Below are positions 27,822 to 37,472 of a stretch of DNA of 64,000 nt, piece by piece; within the stretch, counting starts at the first letter, position 1, and each line of letters begins with the position of its first letter. The position numbers were made by a program, and so were the translations under genes. The stretch comes from Sphingobacterium sp. SGR-19 (GTDB lineage: Bacteria > Bacteroidota > Bacteroidia > Sphingobacteriales > Sphingobacteriaceae): NCBI RefSeq assembly GCF_011043555.1, contig NZ_JAAKGS010000002.1, positions 124,001-188,000 of the forward strand, given 5' to 3'. The notes under the pieces are model-generated. The model was not told where the DNA came from. It did not search any database and was given only the letters and a program-made list of their open reading frames with translations.

Positions 27822-29183
27822 ATGATGAAAAAATATATAATATTTGCTTTACTACCTTTGCTCTTGACTGCTTGTCGTCAACATGAGGGTGATAAAGCCA
27901 CGTTGTGGTCACATAAGATGGTCGACGCACATGGCTTGGGTGATTTTTACTGCAATAGGCATTACCAGTCCAAATTGGATTCGACAGGATGGGATTATGT
28001 ATCGGGGCTTGTGGCTGGCGCCGTGTTGGAAACGTGGAAGCAGTATCCCGAGAAAAAAGAGTATTACCAATCTGTAAAAGCTTTTGCTGATTTGAATCTC
28101 AATGAAGATGGTACCATGATCATCAATAGCAAAGGCGGATCGGCGCTTCGTCCAAGTAATATTGATGATCTTCCGGCGGGCCGCATCTACTTTACCTTGT
28201 ATGAAGAAGAATTGCGGAAAGGCAATACGAAGGATGCCGATCGATATCGTAAAGCGGTGGATTTGATTCGAAACACCTTAAAATACGGGCATTCGCGGAT
28301 TGCAGACGGGTTACCAGGCGCCGGAGGTTTCTTCCATAAGGCAATTTATCCCAATCAGATGTGGCTTGACGGACTGTATATGGGCTCGCCGATATACGCA
28401 CAGTGGGAAAGTACATTTGGAATAGCCGATTCTGTAGAATACAATGCCAGCTGGGATGATATTGCGCTGCAATTTAAAACCATTCATCGAAAAACGTATG
28501 ATGGAGAAAAGCAACTGAATTATCATGCGTGGTCAGCCACGCCAGCTGATTCCAATTCTTTTTGGGCGAATCAGCAAGATCCATTTCTTGGATGTAGTCA
28601 GGAATTCTGGGCGCGTGGCATGGGCTGGTATTTTGCGGCGCTGGTCGACGTGCTTGAATTTATGCCGAAAAATCATTCTTCTTATAAGGAAATAGTGGAT
28701 ATCACGAATCAGGTTGCCGCTGGGCTAAAGCGTTGGCAGGATGACGGATCGGGACTCTGGTACCAACTGCTGCAATATGATGCCAATATGACAGCGGATG
28801 GTAAAGGAGATACTATTGCTGGGAAAGTTTATAATATCGGGCATACAGCAAATTATTTGGAATCATCGGCTTCTTGTATTTTTACTTATGCCTATCTTAA
28901 AGGTATTCGTCTGGGGATATTGGACAAGGCAACTTATTATCCTGTTGCAGACAAAGCTTATCAAGGTATATTAGAAACCTTTATAAGAGAACAGCCGGAC
29001 AACTCAAACATCGATATTGTGCAAAGTTGTGCTTCTGCTGGGTTAGGTCCTGCCAAAGATCCATCCCGAACAGGAACAATTAACTATTACCTAGCCGGCA
29101 AGGATATCACCATTGTAGAAAATGAGGGAAAAGCGATAGGAACGTTTATCTTAGCGTCGTTAGAATATGAACAATTGAAATAA
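27822..29183 (+). CDS. GH105 (GH88/GH105 fold) unsaturated rhamnogalacturonyl hydrolase, lipoprotein
   Basis: This 453-residue lipoprotein has the lipobox LLLTAC (Cys about 18). It folds as an (alpha/alpha)6 barrel with the GH105 catalytic segment PNQMWLDGLYMGSP (Asp about 183). Other GH105/88 features are NIDDLPAGR, ARGMGWYFAALVDVLEFMP and NYLESSASCIFTYAYLKGI. Such enzymes hydrate the 4,5-double bond of unsaturated galacturonyl or glucuronyl residues left by polysaccharide lyases, releasing a 5-keto-4-deoxy-uronate. This is the strongest pointer in block B to a pectic substrate, although no polysaccharide lyase is encoded in the window. It is the last gene of block B and ends 9 bases from the convergent IclR gene. 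ATGs at 27822 and 27825 are both usable. Confidence 0.88.
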   Translation: MMKKYIIFALLPLLLTACRQHEGDKATLWSHKMVDAHGLGDFYCNRHYQSKLDSTGWDYVSGLVAGAVLETWKQYPEKKEYYQSVKAFADLNLNEDGTMIINSKGGSALRPSNIDDLPAGRIYFTLYEEELRKGNTKDADRYRKAVDLIRNTLKYGHSRIADGLPGAGGFFHKAIYPNQMWLDGLYMGSPIYAQWESTFGIADSVEYNASWDDIALQFKTIHRKTYDGEKQLNYHAWSATPADSNSFWANQQDPFLGCSQEFWARGMGWYFAALVDVLEFMPKNHSSYKEIVDITNQVAAGLKRWQDDGSGLWYQLLQYDANMTADGKGDTIAGKVYNIGHTANYLESSASCIFTYAYLKGIRLGILDKATYYPVADKAYQGILETFIREQPDNSNIDIVQSCASAGLGPAKDPSRTGTINYYLAGKDITIVENEGKAIGTFILASLEYEQLK

Positions 29184-29192
29184 ACAACTTTA

Positions 29193-29975
29193 TTATATCT
29201 TGGGAAGGGAAGCTAAACCTAGATTCCCTTCGATTTCTTTTTTGCAGGCGAGTAGTTTTTGGATAATCTCTTCGTGTGAAGGTTGGTTTTCATCTTCTAG
29301 CGTGAGTAGCTTGGAGACTGTAAGGCAAGCTGTAATGCCAGAAGTTGTGTCGCCTATAGGCACCGAAAAGTCAATAATCCCTTGTGCATACGAACTAGGC
29401 ATCTCGGTGTAGCCCTGTTTGTTGATGTTTATGAGTTCTTTCTGGAAATCTCTTTTTTGAGTTTTGGATAGTTTTTGATAACTCGAATCCTGATGTAATA
29501 TCTGTTCTCTATTATTATCCTCCAAAAAGCTAAGTAAAGTCTTGCCCGAAGCTGTGGTCATCATATTGTATAAATTCCCTTCCTCAATCATCACGGCTAT
29601 TGGTCGTGGGCTTTTGCTGTAGGCTACTACCAAAACCTTGTCATTAAATAACACCGAAAGGTGGCAAGGCTGCTGTATGATAGCAGAGGTCTGTCTCATC
29701 GGTTGCAACGCCGCCGAGCGCAGTTTTTCTACTAAAGAATGACGGTGGGATAAGTAATAGAGTTTGAGCGTCAGGGAATATTTCGAAGAAATGGTATCGC
29801 GCTGTATGTATCCCCGGCTTTCCAAAGAAGCAAGCATACGATAAATCTCGTTTGGGCTTTTGTCCAAGCCAATAGCAATTTCCGATTGCGATTGGGCAGT
29901 AGGTTGGAGTGCGAGGTATTCGATGATGGCTAACCCTTTTTCAAGAGCTGGTGCTTTGTATTTATTTACCGACAT
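29193..29975 (-). CDS. IclR-family transcriptional regulator
   Basis: This 260-residue regulator is the only complete gene on the - strand. The N-terminal winged helix (ALEKGLAIIEYLALQPTAQSQSEIAIGLDKSPNEIYRMLASLESRGYI, about residues 10-57) is typical of IclR. The GAF-like effector domain carries MMTTASGKTLLSFL and the family signature near SSYAQGIIDFSVPIGDT. It is divergent from the SusC2 gene across 417 bases holding an 11-bp phased repeat array. It converges on block B with a 9-base gap. IclR proteins usually bind small carboxylic acids or their derivatives, so its ligand may be the acid handled by block C. Which promoters it controls is inferred from position only. Confidence 0.93.
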   Translation of the reverse strand: MSVNKYKAPALEKGLAIIEYLALQPTAQSQSEIAIGLDKSPNEIYRMLASLESRGYIQRDTISSKYSLTLKLYYLSHRHSLVEKLRSAALQPMRQTSAIIQQPCHLSVLFNDKVLVVAYSKSPRPIAVMIEEGNLYNMMTTASGKTLLSFLEDNNREQILHQDSSYQKLSKTQKRDFQKELININKQGYTEMPSSYAQGIIDFSVPIGDTTSGITACLTVSKLLTLEDENQPSHEEIIQKLLACKKEIEGNLGLASLPKI

Positions 29976-30127
29976 ATGCTAAATGAATTGACCACTCATG
30001 TGCTAAAGATATAAAAAAGTATGACAAGCTTCTCCCCATCCAAAATAATAGCTATAACTAACTCAACAATTAAGCTTGATTTTAAACATATATAATCCAG
30101 CCTTAAAACGAACCTTTTTCGGTTTTA

Positions 30128-30178
30128 TCCGAACGAAGTCCGAACAATATCCGAATAAAATCCCTATGATATCCTAAT
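30128..30178. repeat. Five direct repeats with exact 11-bp period (putative operator array)
   Basis: Copies of TCCGAAC or close variants start at 30128, 30139, 30150, 30161 and 30172 (TCCGAAC, TCCGAAC, TCCGAAT, TCCCTAT, TCCTAAT). The spacing is exactly 11 bases each time, about one helical turn, so all copies face the same side of the helix. The first three are near-identical and the last two decay. This is typical of cooperative regulator binding. Confidence 0.65.
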
Positions 30179-30305
30179 TATTTTATAATATAAAGTAAAC
30201 CTATTGAAACAATGGTATGTAAGTGGCATAAAAAGAGGAGCCGAAAATATAGTTTTTTTTCTGAATAGAAAGATAGATTTTATTTTTACATACGAATATT
30301 ATATT

Positions 30306-30313
30306 TATATTTG
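30306..30313 (+). promoter_or_regulatory. Putative -7 element TATATTTG upstream of susC2
   Basis: TATATTTG matches the Bacteroidota primary-sigma -7 consensus TAnnTTTG exactly. It would place the transcription start about 70 bases before the susC2 ATG at 30393. The -33 region is T-rich but lacks a clear TTTG. Confidence 0.5.
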
Positions 30314-30392
30314 AATATTATAAATCATGTTTTCGGATGTATTTAACATCTCAAAAAACAAGGGAAGTAAAAATTATAAACAACTTTTAATT

Positions 30393-33300
30393 ATGGTAAC
30401 ATCAACAAGAAGATGGCTTTTGTATGCGACATGCGCTACGGCATGGAGTGTTGCTATCCCTGTGCTTAGTATGGCTAAGGCGTCCATACAGCAAACACAA
30501 GATTTTATTAATGTAAGTGGACAGGTACTATCTTCTCAGGGTGAAGTGGTGGCAGGAGCTACAATTCATTATGGAGGGGCAGAAGCGTCTACAGATCAAA
30601 ACGGCCGTTTTTCAATTCGCTTGACAGCTGCCGTTAATGTAGTTTTTTCGTCAATTGGATATGTATCCAAAACAATACGAGTAACAGAAGATACCGTATT
30701 AAATGTTGTATTGGAAACGGATGATGCTATTCTGGATGAAGTCGTAGTGGTTGGATATGGCGTGCAGCGCCGGTCGAATGTTTCGGGCGCACTGGCTACA
30801 GTTGATGGAAAAACACTCAACGAACGTCCCGTACCTAACGCGGCGAATATGTTACAAGGGAGAATTCCGGGGCTACAGGTGACGCAGCCTTCCGGCGAGC
30901 CTGGTCGGGATAATCCTGCTATGCTTATTCGAGGAAAAGGTACTTTTGGAAATAATACCGGACCATTGGTTTTAATTGATGGGGTAACGGGTTCATTGGA
31001 TGCAATATCCCCCGGAGATATCGAGAATATCACCGTTTTAAAAGACGCATCTTCAGCAGCAATCTATGGATCCCGAGCGGCAAATGGTGTAATCTTGGTT
31101 ACGACAAAAGGCGGAAAAAAAGGTGCTACGCAAGTAAGTTACCGGGTGAATGTGGCTCGGCATACACCAACGGCACTACCGGATTTTATTACCAACTCGG
31201 CTGAATATATGGACATGTATAATGCCGCAGCAAAGCGGTCAGGTATATCCTTTAATTTTAAACCTGAACAAATAGAAGCTTACCGCAACGCAACGGACCG
31301 TAAACAATATCCAAACTTTGATGCGGTGGATTACTATATAAACCCCGCTACGGTACACGATCATAACTTGTCTATTAATGGTGGTGGTGAGAAGAATACA
31401 TTTAATTTATCCTTAGGATATCTTGATCAGAAAGCGATGATTAAAGGCTATGATTTCAAGCGTTATAATGCTTTGCTAAATTATACGAACCAACTCTCCG
31501 ACTATGTGAAAGTAGGAACAATCGTAAACGCGACCTATCGCGACCGGCAAGAACCGCCTTTTACGGGCGAAAACATGGCGTTAGCGATCTATGCGTCGGG
31601 TCCGTTGTATGGTCCGTTTCTGCCCGATGGAAGTGGGCGAGTGGTTTCTAAGGCTTACGAAGGAGAGGGAAGAAACCGTAATCCGCAGGAGTATTATGCC
31701 ATGGGAAATCAGTATACGAAAGATTATCGGGTAAATGCACAGGCATTTATCGATATTACCCCTTTTAAAGATTTAACCTGGACGACCAAATTTGCCTTGA
31801 ATTATGAGGATCAGTATTACAAAATGCATCAGGTTCCTTACGATGCTTTTTTATTACAAGAGCGTGATCCGCAAACCGGGGATTACAAGCGGTCGACATT
31901 TGGGCCAGATATTGTAGGCGTGACCGATCAATATACCAAGACATTGACCCCAACTATTTATTCGGTTTTAAATTACAATACCACATTTGGAAGTGACCAT
32001 AATTTCTCCGCTTTAGCTGGCTATGAGCAGGTTTCCTATCGCACACAGAGTCTACGTGGTCGGAGAACGTCTAGTGTTTACCCTGAATTGCAAGACATAT
32101 CAGGATACCTGCCTTCAGGGGAGACTTTATATTTTAATCATCCACGCTTGCCTGGATTAGTTTATCCCACTGAATGGGCCTTAAAATCTGTTTTTGGTCG
32201 CGTAGGCTATAATTATAAAGAAAAGTATTTTATAGAATCGAATTTGCGCTATGATGGGACATCTAAAGTATCTCCCGAATATCGTTGGGGTGTATTCCCT
32301 TCGTTCTCCGGAGCTTGGATGGCGTCCAAGGAAGAATTTGTGCAAGAAGCATTGCCATGGGCGTCTCAGTTAAAGTTGCGAGCATCCTACGGTATTTTGG
32401 GAAATCAGGATATCGGCTCGTATGCCTACCACAATAATTTGGATCTTAGCGGTATTTACTATTCTTTTGATAATGAGCAGCTAAGTTCTGGAGCTGTACT
32501 AAACAGTTTTCGAGACCAGAGTTTACGTTGGGAGTCTACCAGTATATTTAACATCGGGTTTGATTTTTCGTTGAAAAATAGGTTGTTAGAAGTAACCTTC
32601 GATTGGTTTAATAAAACATCATACAATATCTTAGCAAATCAACCAGTTCCCAAAAGTCTGGGTTTAAATGAGCCAACGACTAACGATGGAAAGTTGCGTA
32701 ACAAAGGAATTGAACTCGCTTTAGGACATCATAACCGTATCGGTGAAGTGACTTACAGTATAAATGGAATGATATCCACTGCGCGCAATGAGGTTCTACA
32801 TATCCGCGTACCCCGTTATACGACAAGAATAAGGGAGGTCGGACAGGCATATGATGCTCATTACTTGTATGTGTGGGACGGAATTTTCCAGGAAGAGGAT
32901 GTGTTGCCGGGCGCTAATGTGCCCGAGCACGAACTAAACCCGAACCCACAAGCGGGTGATCTGAAAATGAAAGATGTCAATGGAGACGGTATTGTAAATG
33001 CAGATGACCGCGTCATTGTCGATGGCGCTTATCCGAAATACACGTATTCCTTCGGGATGAACGTAGGCTACAAGAACTTTTATTTAAGTGCCTTTTTTCA
33101 AGGAGTGAACGGGGTTCAGAATAGAGTAGAGAACTGGGGGATCGATCCGTTTATGCAGGGTACGGCGCCGACTACCGAGTGGAGAGATGCTTGGACGCCC
33201 GAAAACAGAAGTAACGAGCTTCCCGGAATATACGTAGCCGGTTACCAAGGTGTAGCGAACTATAAAGGGTCGACTTACTATTTGCGTGACGCCACCTATT

Positions 33301-33515
33301 TACGCCTAAAAAATATTATGCTTTCTTATGAGTTGCCCTCTAATTGGGTTCAATCAGCGAAGTTGAAAGGTGCGCAGATATATATATCGGCGGATAACCT
33401 CTTCACGATTACCGACTACAAGGGATCCGATCCCGAGCGTGGATCGACATCAGGTAACTATGCCCAATATCCACAGGCAAAGATTTTCAATGTTGGAGCG
33501 AGTATTAGATTTTAA
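30393..33515 (+). CDS. SusC-family TonB-dependent transporter 2
   Basis: This 1040-residue outer-membrane importer has a signal region at about 1-30, a carboxypeptidase-regulatory-like domain (VSGQVLSSQGEVVAGATIHY) and the TonB-box region DEVVVVGYGVQRRSNVSGAL. The plug contains VLIDGVTGSL and ITVLKDASSAAIYGSRAANG, and the barrel ends in FNVGASIRF. The ATG at 30393 (MVTSTRRW) gives the proper signal peptide; an in-frame ATG at 30327 would add 22 polar residues and lies close to the predicted transcription start. The next genes are SusD2 and then cytoplasmic CoA-chemistry genes rather than glycosidases. The cargo may therefore be a small modified sugar, acid or conjugate rather than a polymer fragment. 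Confidence 0.94.
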   Translation: MVTSTRRWLLYATCATAWSVAIPVLSMAKASIQQTQDFINVSGQVLSSQGEVVAGATIHYGGAEASTDQNGRFSIRLTAAVNVVFSSIGYVSKTIRVTEDTVLNVVLETDDAILDEVVVVGYGVQRRSNVSGALATVDGKTLNERPVPNAANMLQGRIPGLQVTQPSGEPGRDNPAMLIRGKGTFGNNTGPLVLIDGVTGSLDAISPGDIENITVLKDASSAAIYGSRAANGVILVTTKGGKKGATQVSYRVNVARHTPTALPDFITNSAEYMDMYNAAAKRSGISFNFKPEQIEAYRNATDRKQYPNFDAVDYYINPATVHDHNLSINGGGEKNTFNLSLGYLDQKAMIKGYDFKRYNALLNYTNQLSDYVKVGTIVNATYRDRQEPPFTGENMALAIYASGPLYGPFLPDGSGRVVSKAYEGEGRNRNPQEYYAMGNQYTKDYRVNAQAFIDITPFKDLTWTTKFALNYEDQYYKMHQVPYDAFLLQERDPQTGDYKRSTFGPDIVGVTDQYTKTLTPTIYSVLNYNTTFGSDHNFSALAGYEQVSYRTQSLRGRRTSSVYPELQDISGYLPSGETLYFNHPRLPGLVYPTEWALKSVFGRVGYNYKEKYFIESNLRYDGTSKVSPEYRWGVFPSFSGAWMASKEEFVQEALPWASQLKLRASYGILGNQDIGSYAYHNNLDLSGIYYSFDNEQLSSGAVLNSFRDQSLRWESTSIFNIGFDFSLKNRLLEVTFDWFNKTSYNILANQPVPKSLGLNEPTTNDGKLRNKGIELALGHHNRIGEVTYSINGMISTARNEVLHIRVPRYTTRIREVGQAYDAHYLYVWDGIFQEEDVLPGANVPEHELNPNPQAGDLKMKDVNGDGIVNADDRVIVDGAYPKYTYSFGMNVGYKNFYLSAFFQGVNGVQNRVENWGIDPFMQGTAPTTEWRDAWTPENRSNELPGIYVAGYQGVANYKGSTYYLRDATYLRLKNIMLSYELPSNWVQSAKLKGAQIYISADNLFTITDYKGSDPERGSTSGNYAQYPQAKIFNVGASIRF

Positions 33516-33547
33516 GTGTTAACGAAGCGTAAGGCTTATTTAAAGAA

Positions 33548-35113
33548 ATGTTTACCATGAACGGTTTTAAAATATTAACATGTACAGCGGCAGCCTCATT
33601 GATATTATTAGGCGGGAGCTGCAATAAAGACTTTTTGGATAGAAATCCGGAAAACAGTGTGTCGGGCGAAATCTTTTGGCAAAGTCAATCCGATGTAGAA
33701 ACAGCATTGGCGGGCGTGTATTATCGATTGCAAGAGAATTTTTTGGGATACGAACGCGTGTACTTTGACGCCTTGACGGATAATGCCTTTCCCGATCCAG
33801 GTAGTAATACCCAACCAAATTTGGGCGCCATGACGATCGGCGCCATTTCGCCAGGATTGGGTGGTGTATTGGATAATTTATATAGCACGCCGTACAAATT
33901 GATAGCCAGTGCCAATTATTTTTTAGATAATGTAGACAAAGCTGGACTGGAAGAGCAAACGGTGAATGTTTTTAAAGCAGAAATCCGTTTTCTCCGTGCG
34001 CTTGCATACTTTGATCTCGTGCAGTCCTTCGGTGGTGTTGTAATCTATCGTAATTTCTTCTCGAAATTAGAAGACGCCCGTATTCCGCAGTCCTCTGAAG
34101 CGGACGTATACGCTTTCATCCATGAAGATTTAGATTTTGCGATCGCCAATCTGCCGAACGAAGCCTATACCGGTCATGCCGTTAAAGGTAGCGCACAGGG
34201 AATTAAAGCGCGCGTTTACATGACCCAGCAAAATTGGTCAGAGGCGCGCACGCTCCTAGAAGAAATCATTACCGATAATAAATTTGCCTTGGCGGATAGT
34301 TATGAAGATCTGTTTACAACCACGGGACAAGCAAAGGCTTCTGTGAATCGCGAGATTATGTTTGCGACACAATATTTGGCGCCGAATAGCGTACACCGTT
34401 TGCGGCCGGGAGCGGGAGGATTGGATATCGAATTGGGTTGGTATGCATTGATGCAACCCTATAAAAATTTAGTAGACGATTATGAGATGCGGGATGGCAA
34501 ACGTCCGGCAGACTCCGACTTATATGATGTGGATAATCCTTATGAAAACAGAGATCCCAGACTTTATGCTACAGTAAGGTTGCCCGGTGATGTATGGACG
34601 AATCCGGTAACGGGGGTAGTATGGGACGAAACTTATAATACGTACACTGGATTTCATACAAAAAAATGGGTAGATTTACGGCGTTTACCCATCACCACAG
34701 CGACTGCATCCCAATCTGATCAAGATTATATACATTTGCGCTACGCAGATATTTTGTTGATGTACGCAGAGGCAGTCAATGAGTTAGATGGGCCGGTAAA
34801 TATTGTTTATCAGCAACTCAATTTAGTGCGTGGACGAACAACCGTAGGTCTACCGGACGTGGATCGTACAGTTTATGACACGCAGGCTAAGCTGCGGGAA
34901 TATATCCGTCATGAGCGACGTATAGAATTTGCTTTAGAGGGGCAACGTTATAATGATTTAAAGCGTTGGAAAATAGCGCATACCTTATTGCCAACGTTGA
35001 AAAATCCTTCGGGTGTATCTTATGTGTTCGACGAACATAATTATCGATTGCCATTTAGTATTACTGAACTGGACAATAACCCACAACTAGAACAAAACGA
35101 CGGATACAGATAA
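33548..35113 (+). CDS. SusD-family surface-binding lipoprotein 2 (RagB/SusD)
   Basis: This 521-residue lipoprotein has the lipobox LLGGSC (Cys about 25) followed by NKDFLDRNPENSVS, the usual SusD opening. The SusD scaffold contains AEIRFLRALAYFDLVQSFGGV, and the C-terminal signature is RHERRIEFALEGQRYNDLKRWKIA, ending in QLEQNDGYR. It pairs with the SusC2 gene 32 bases upstream. An ATG at 33557 is an alternative start. The next gene begins 41 bases downstream with no terminator between, so SusD2 and the CoA-transferase module appear to be one operon. Confidence 0.94.
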   Translation: MFTMNGFKILTCTAAASLILLGGSCNKDFLDRNPENSVSGEIFWQSQSDVETALAGVYYRLQENFLGYERVYFDALTDNAFPDPGSNTQPNLGAMTIGAISPGLGGVLDNLYSTPYKLIASANYFLDNVDKAGLEEQTVNVFKAEIRFLRALAYFDLVQSFGGVVIYRNFFSKLEDARIPQSSEADVYAFIHEDLDFAIANLPNEAYTGHAVKGSAQGIKARVYMTQQNWSEARTLLEEIITDNKFALADSYEDLFTTTGQAKASVNREIMFATQYLAPNSVHRLRPGAGGLDIELGWYALMQPYKNLVDDYEMRDGKRPADSDLYDVDNPYENRDPRLYATVRLPGDVWTNPVTGVVWDETYNTYTGFHTKKWVDLRRLPITTATASQSDQDYIHLRYADILLMYAEAVNELDGPVNIVYQQLNLVRGRTTVGLPDVDRTVYDTQAKLREYIRHERRIEFALEGQRYNDLKRWKIAHTLLPTLKNPSGVSYVFDEHNYRLPFSITELDNNPQLEQNDGYR

Positions 35114-35154
35114 CATCCCGTTGTAATATGAGAAAAAAACAATAATTTTAATAC

Positions 35155-36327
35155 ATGAAGAAAGACAAAATCCAACTGAAGGGGATTACATGGGGGCATA
35201 CGAGAGGATTTGTGCCGATGGTTGCTACTGCGCAACGTTTTGAAGAGTTACACCCAGAAGTCGAAATCGTTTGGAAGAAGCGTACGTTACAAGAGTTTGC
35301 GGATAAGTCGGTTACGGATCTGGCGAAGGAATATGACCTGTTGGTCATTGACCATCCATGGACCGGGCATGCTGCTGCAAAAGGTATGCTCGCGCCTTTT
35401 GATGATTTTTTGCCAGCGGATTTTTTGGCGGACCAACGGGACAATAGCGTGGGGCAATCGTACGCGAGCTATAATTTTGAGGGAAAACAATGGGCGCTTC
35501 CCACGGATGCAGCAACACCGGTGGCTGCAAGTCGCCCTGACCTTTTACAAGAAATGGGCCTAGCTCTTCCACGTACCTTCGACGACCTTCTCGCACTTGC
35601 GAAAAAAGGCCGTGTCGGATTTTCGTTATTACCGATTGATGTATTAATGAGTTTCTATGGCTTCTGTTGTTCTATGGGAGAAGCCCCTTGCCAACACGAC
35701 GAACAGGTCGTCAGCGAAGAAACGGGAAGTAGGGTCTTGAAACTTTTTAAATCACTATCCGACCTTGTCGATACACGTTTTTATACAAAGAATCCATTTA
35801 AGGTGTTTGAAGATATGACGCAGCAGGATGATGTCGCTTATTGCCCTTTTGCTTACGGGTACTCCAATTATTCCAGACAGGGTTATGCCCGCAAGCTGCT
35901 GCACTTCCATGATTTGGTTTCATTAAATAAACAGGATGGATCGATGATCAGCACGTTAGGCGGAGCCGGTTTAGCCGTGTCTTCGCAAGGAAAGCACATA
36001 GACGTAGCGATGGCCTATGCACAGTTTGTCGCATCACCAGAGATACAAGAAACACTTTACGTAGAAAACGGCGGACAACCAGGGCACTTACGTGCTTGGG
36101 AAAGTGAACGGGTAAATGCAGCCACGGCTGATTACTTCGCCAATACCTTGCCTACATTGCAACGTGCTTACCTGCGTCCTCGTTATGACGGACACCTTCA
36201 TTTTCAAGATCATGCAGGCGATGTCGTGGTGAATTATTTAAAGCATGGAGGCAGTGAAAAGATTGTTTTGGATGAGTTAAATCGCATGTATCGGGAATCA
36301 TTAGTAGAGGAAAGTACACATGGATAA
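35155..36327 (+). CDS. Family-1 solute-binding-protein-like protein without signal peptide (1)
   Basis: This 390-residue protein has the fold pattern of extracellular sugar-binding proteins of family 1 (maltose-binding type): IQLKGITWGHTRGFVPM as the first strand-turn, YDLLVIDHPWTG, WALPTDAATPVA, GGAGLAVSS and a helical C-terminal lobe. It begins directly at the mature domain (MKKDKIQLKG). There is no hydrophobic leader and no lipobox, so it should stay in the cytoplasm. No ABC permease or ATPase gene accompanies it. It overlaps the following CoA-transferase gene by 8 bases. It may be an intracellular ligand-binding or enzyme subunit working with that transferase. The fold call is firm; the function is unknown. 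Confidence 0.8.
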   Translation: MKKDKIQLKGITWGHTRGFVPMVATAQRFEELHPEVEIVWKKRTLQEFADKSVTDLAKEYDLLVIDHPWTGHAAAKGMLAPFDDFLPADFLADQRDNSVGQSYASYNFEGKQWALPTDAATPVAASRPDLLQEMGLALPRTFDDLLALAKKGRVGFSLLPIDVLMSFYGFCCSMGEAPCQHDEQVVSEETGSRVLKLFKSLSDLVDTRFYTKNPFKVFEDMTQQDDVAYCPFAYGYSNYSRQGYARKLLHFHDLVSLNKQDGSMISTLGGAGLAVSSQGKHIDVAMAYAQFVASPEIQETLYVENGGQPGHLRAWESERVNAATADYFANTLPTLQRAYLRPRYDGHLHFQDHAGDVVVNYLKHGGSEKIVLDELNRMYRESLVEESTHG

Positions 36328-37471
36328 GAAGCCATTAGAGGGGGTGTTGGTGCTGGAATTCTCCCAATTCATGGCAGGACCGACTGCGGGATTACGTTTA
36401 GCGGATCTAGGCGCTCGTGTTGTTAAGATTGAGCGTCCCGAGAAGGGCGAGGGAGGGCGCCAGATTGCCATTAAAAATATTTTTGTCGACGAGAGCAGCT
36501 TAGTCTTCCACACGATAAATCGGAACAAGGAGTCCTACGCCGCGGATTTAAAAGACGAACAGGATCTAGCAGACATTAAAGCGTTGATACAGAAAGCGGA
36601 CATCATTACACATAATTTCCGGCCCGGTGTGATGGAAAAGATAGGATTGGATTACGAAAGTGTAAAGTCGCTTAATCCAAAGATTATCTACGCGACGGTA
36701 ACGGGCTACGGAAACGAAGGGCCTTGGGCTAAAAAGCCAGGACAGGATTTATTGGTGCAATCCATATCTGGACTTTCTTGGTTGTCTGGAAGTGAAGGGG
36801 ATGGGCCGGTACCTTTCGGCTTGGCGGTAATCGATATGTATTGTGCTACCCATCTTACGCAAGGTATATTAGCTGCTCTATTGAAACGCTCCCGTACCGA
36901 GGAAGGCGTATTGGTAGAAGTTAGTTTGCTCGAATCGGCATTGGATATGCAGTTTGAAGTGTTAACAACCTACTTTAATGATGGCGGAAAGCTACCGCAA
37001 AGATCTGCGGTTCGCGGTGGTGGACATGCGTATTTAAGTGCGCCATATGGATTGTACCAGACGGCGAACGGCTATTTGGCACTCGCTATGGGCGATTTAC
37101 GCAAGATAGCAGTTGTTATCGGCCTGCCGGAAGAACGCTACCGGGATCAGTCGACGTGGTTCTCTCAGCGGGATACCATCATGCGGGAACTGGGACAGGT
37201 ATTCCGCGAAAAAACGACACAGGAATGGGTAACCTTATTAGAGACAGCAGGTATCTGGTGTGGATCGGTGCATGATTATCATACCTTTTTGCAGGAAGAG
37301 AACTTCGTACAAACAGGGATGTTACAAGAAATCGCATTGCACGATGGAACTGCACTGCGGACGACCCGGAGTGTGTATGGTATTGACGGGCATCATTTGT
37401 ACTCCGACAAGCCTGCACCGAAAGTAGGAGAGGATAATGAAAAGATTGTGGAAGATTATTTAATACGCTAA
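36320..37471 (+). CDS. CaiB/BaiF (family III) CoA-transferase 1
   Basis: This 383-residue family III CoA-transferase has the N-terminal [29 protein letters not shown], the CoA-binding [15 protein letters not shown] and [15 protein letters not shown]. The catalytic Asp that forms the acyl anhydride is present in FGLAVIDMY (about 172). The family moves CoA between carboxylic acids; some members are racemases or act in decarboxylation cycles. It overlaps the preceding solute-binding-like gene by 8 bases and ends one base before a clear paralogue. Translational coupling suggests a stoichiometric complex. The acid substrate is not evident; the pectin setting allows sugar-derived acids. Confidence 0.92.
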   Translation: MDKKPLEGVLVLEFSQFMAGPTAGLRLADLGARVVKIERPEKGEGGRQIAIKNIFVDESSLVFHTINRNKESYAADLKDEQDLADIKALIQKADIITHNFRPGVMEKIGLDYESVKSLNPKIIYATVTGYGNEGPWAKKPGQDLLVQSISGLSWLSGSEGDGPVPFGLAVIDMYCATHLTQGILAALLKRSRTEEGVLVEVSLLESALDMQFEVLTTYFNDGGKLPQRSAVRGGGHAYLSAPYGLYQTANGYLALAMGDLRKIAVVIGLPEERYRDQSTWFSQRDTIMRELGQVFREKTTQEWVTLLETAGIWCGSVHDYHTFLQEENFVQTGMLQEIALHDGTALRTTRSVYGIDGHHLYSDKPAPKVGEDNEKIVEDYLIR

Positions 37472-37472
37472 T

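Larger units (their letters stand above)
29976..30392. promoter_or_regulatory. Divergent regulatory region between the iclR and susC2 genes
   Basis: This 417-base AT-rich intergenic region has no open reading frame I would call a gene. It contains the five-copy 11-bp repeat array (30128-30178) near its centre and a consensus-like -7 element for susC2 (30306-30313). On the - strand a weaker -7-like TATCTTTA lies about 30 bases before the IclR start. A short inverted half-site, TTCGG (30118-30122) facing CCGAA (30129-30133), abuts the first repeat. The layout suggests that one regulator controls both directions. Confidence 0.6.

Noticed and set aside
30327..30392. Upstream ATG at 30327 as the susC2 start
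   Set aside because: It would place 22 polar residues before the signal peptide and leaves only about 14 bases after the predicted promoter; the ATG at 30393 is a better start.
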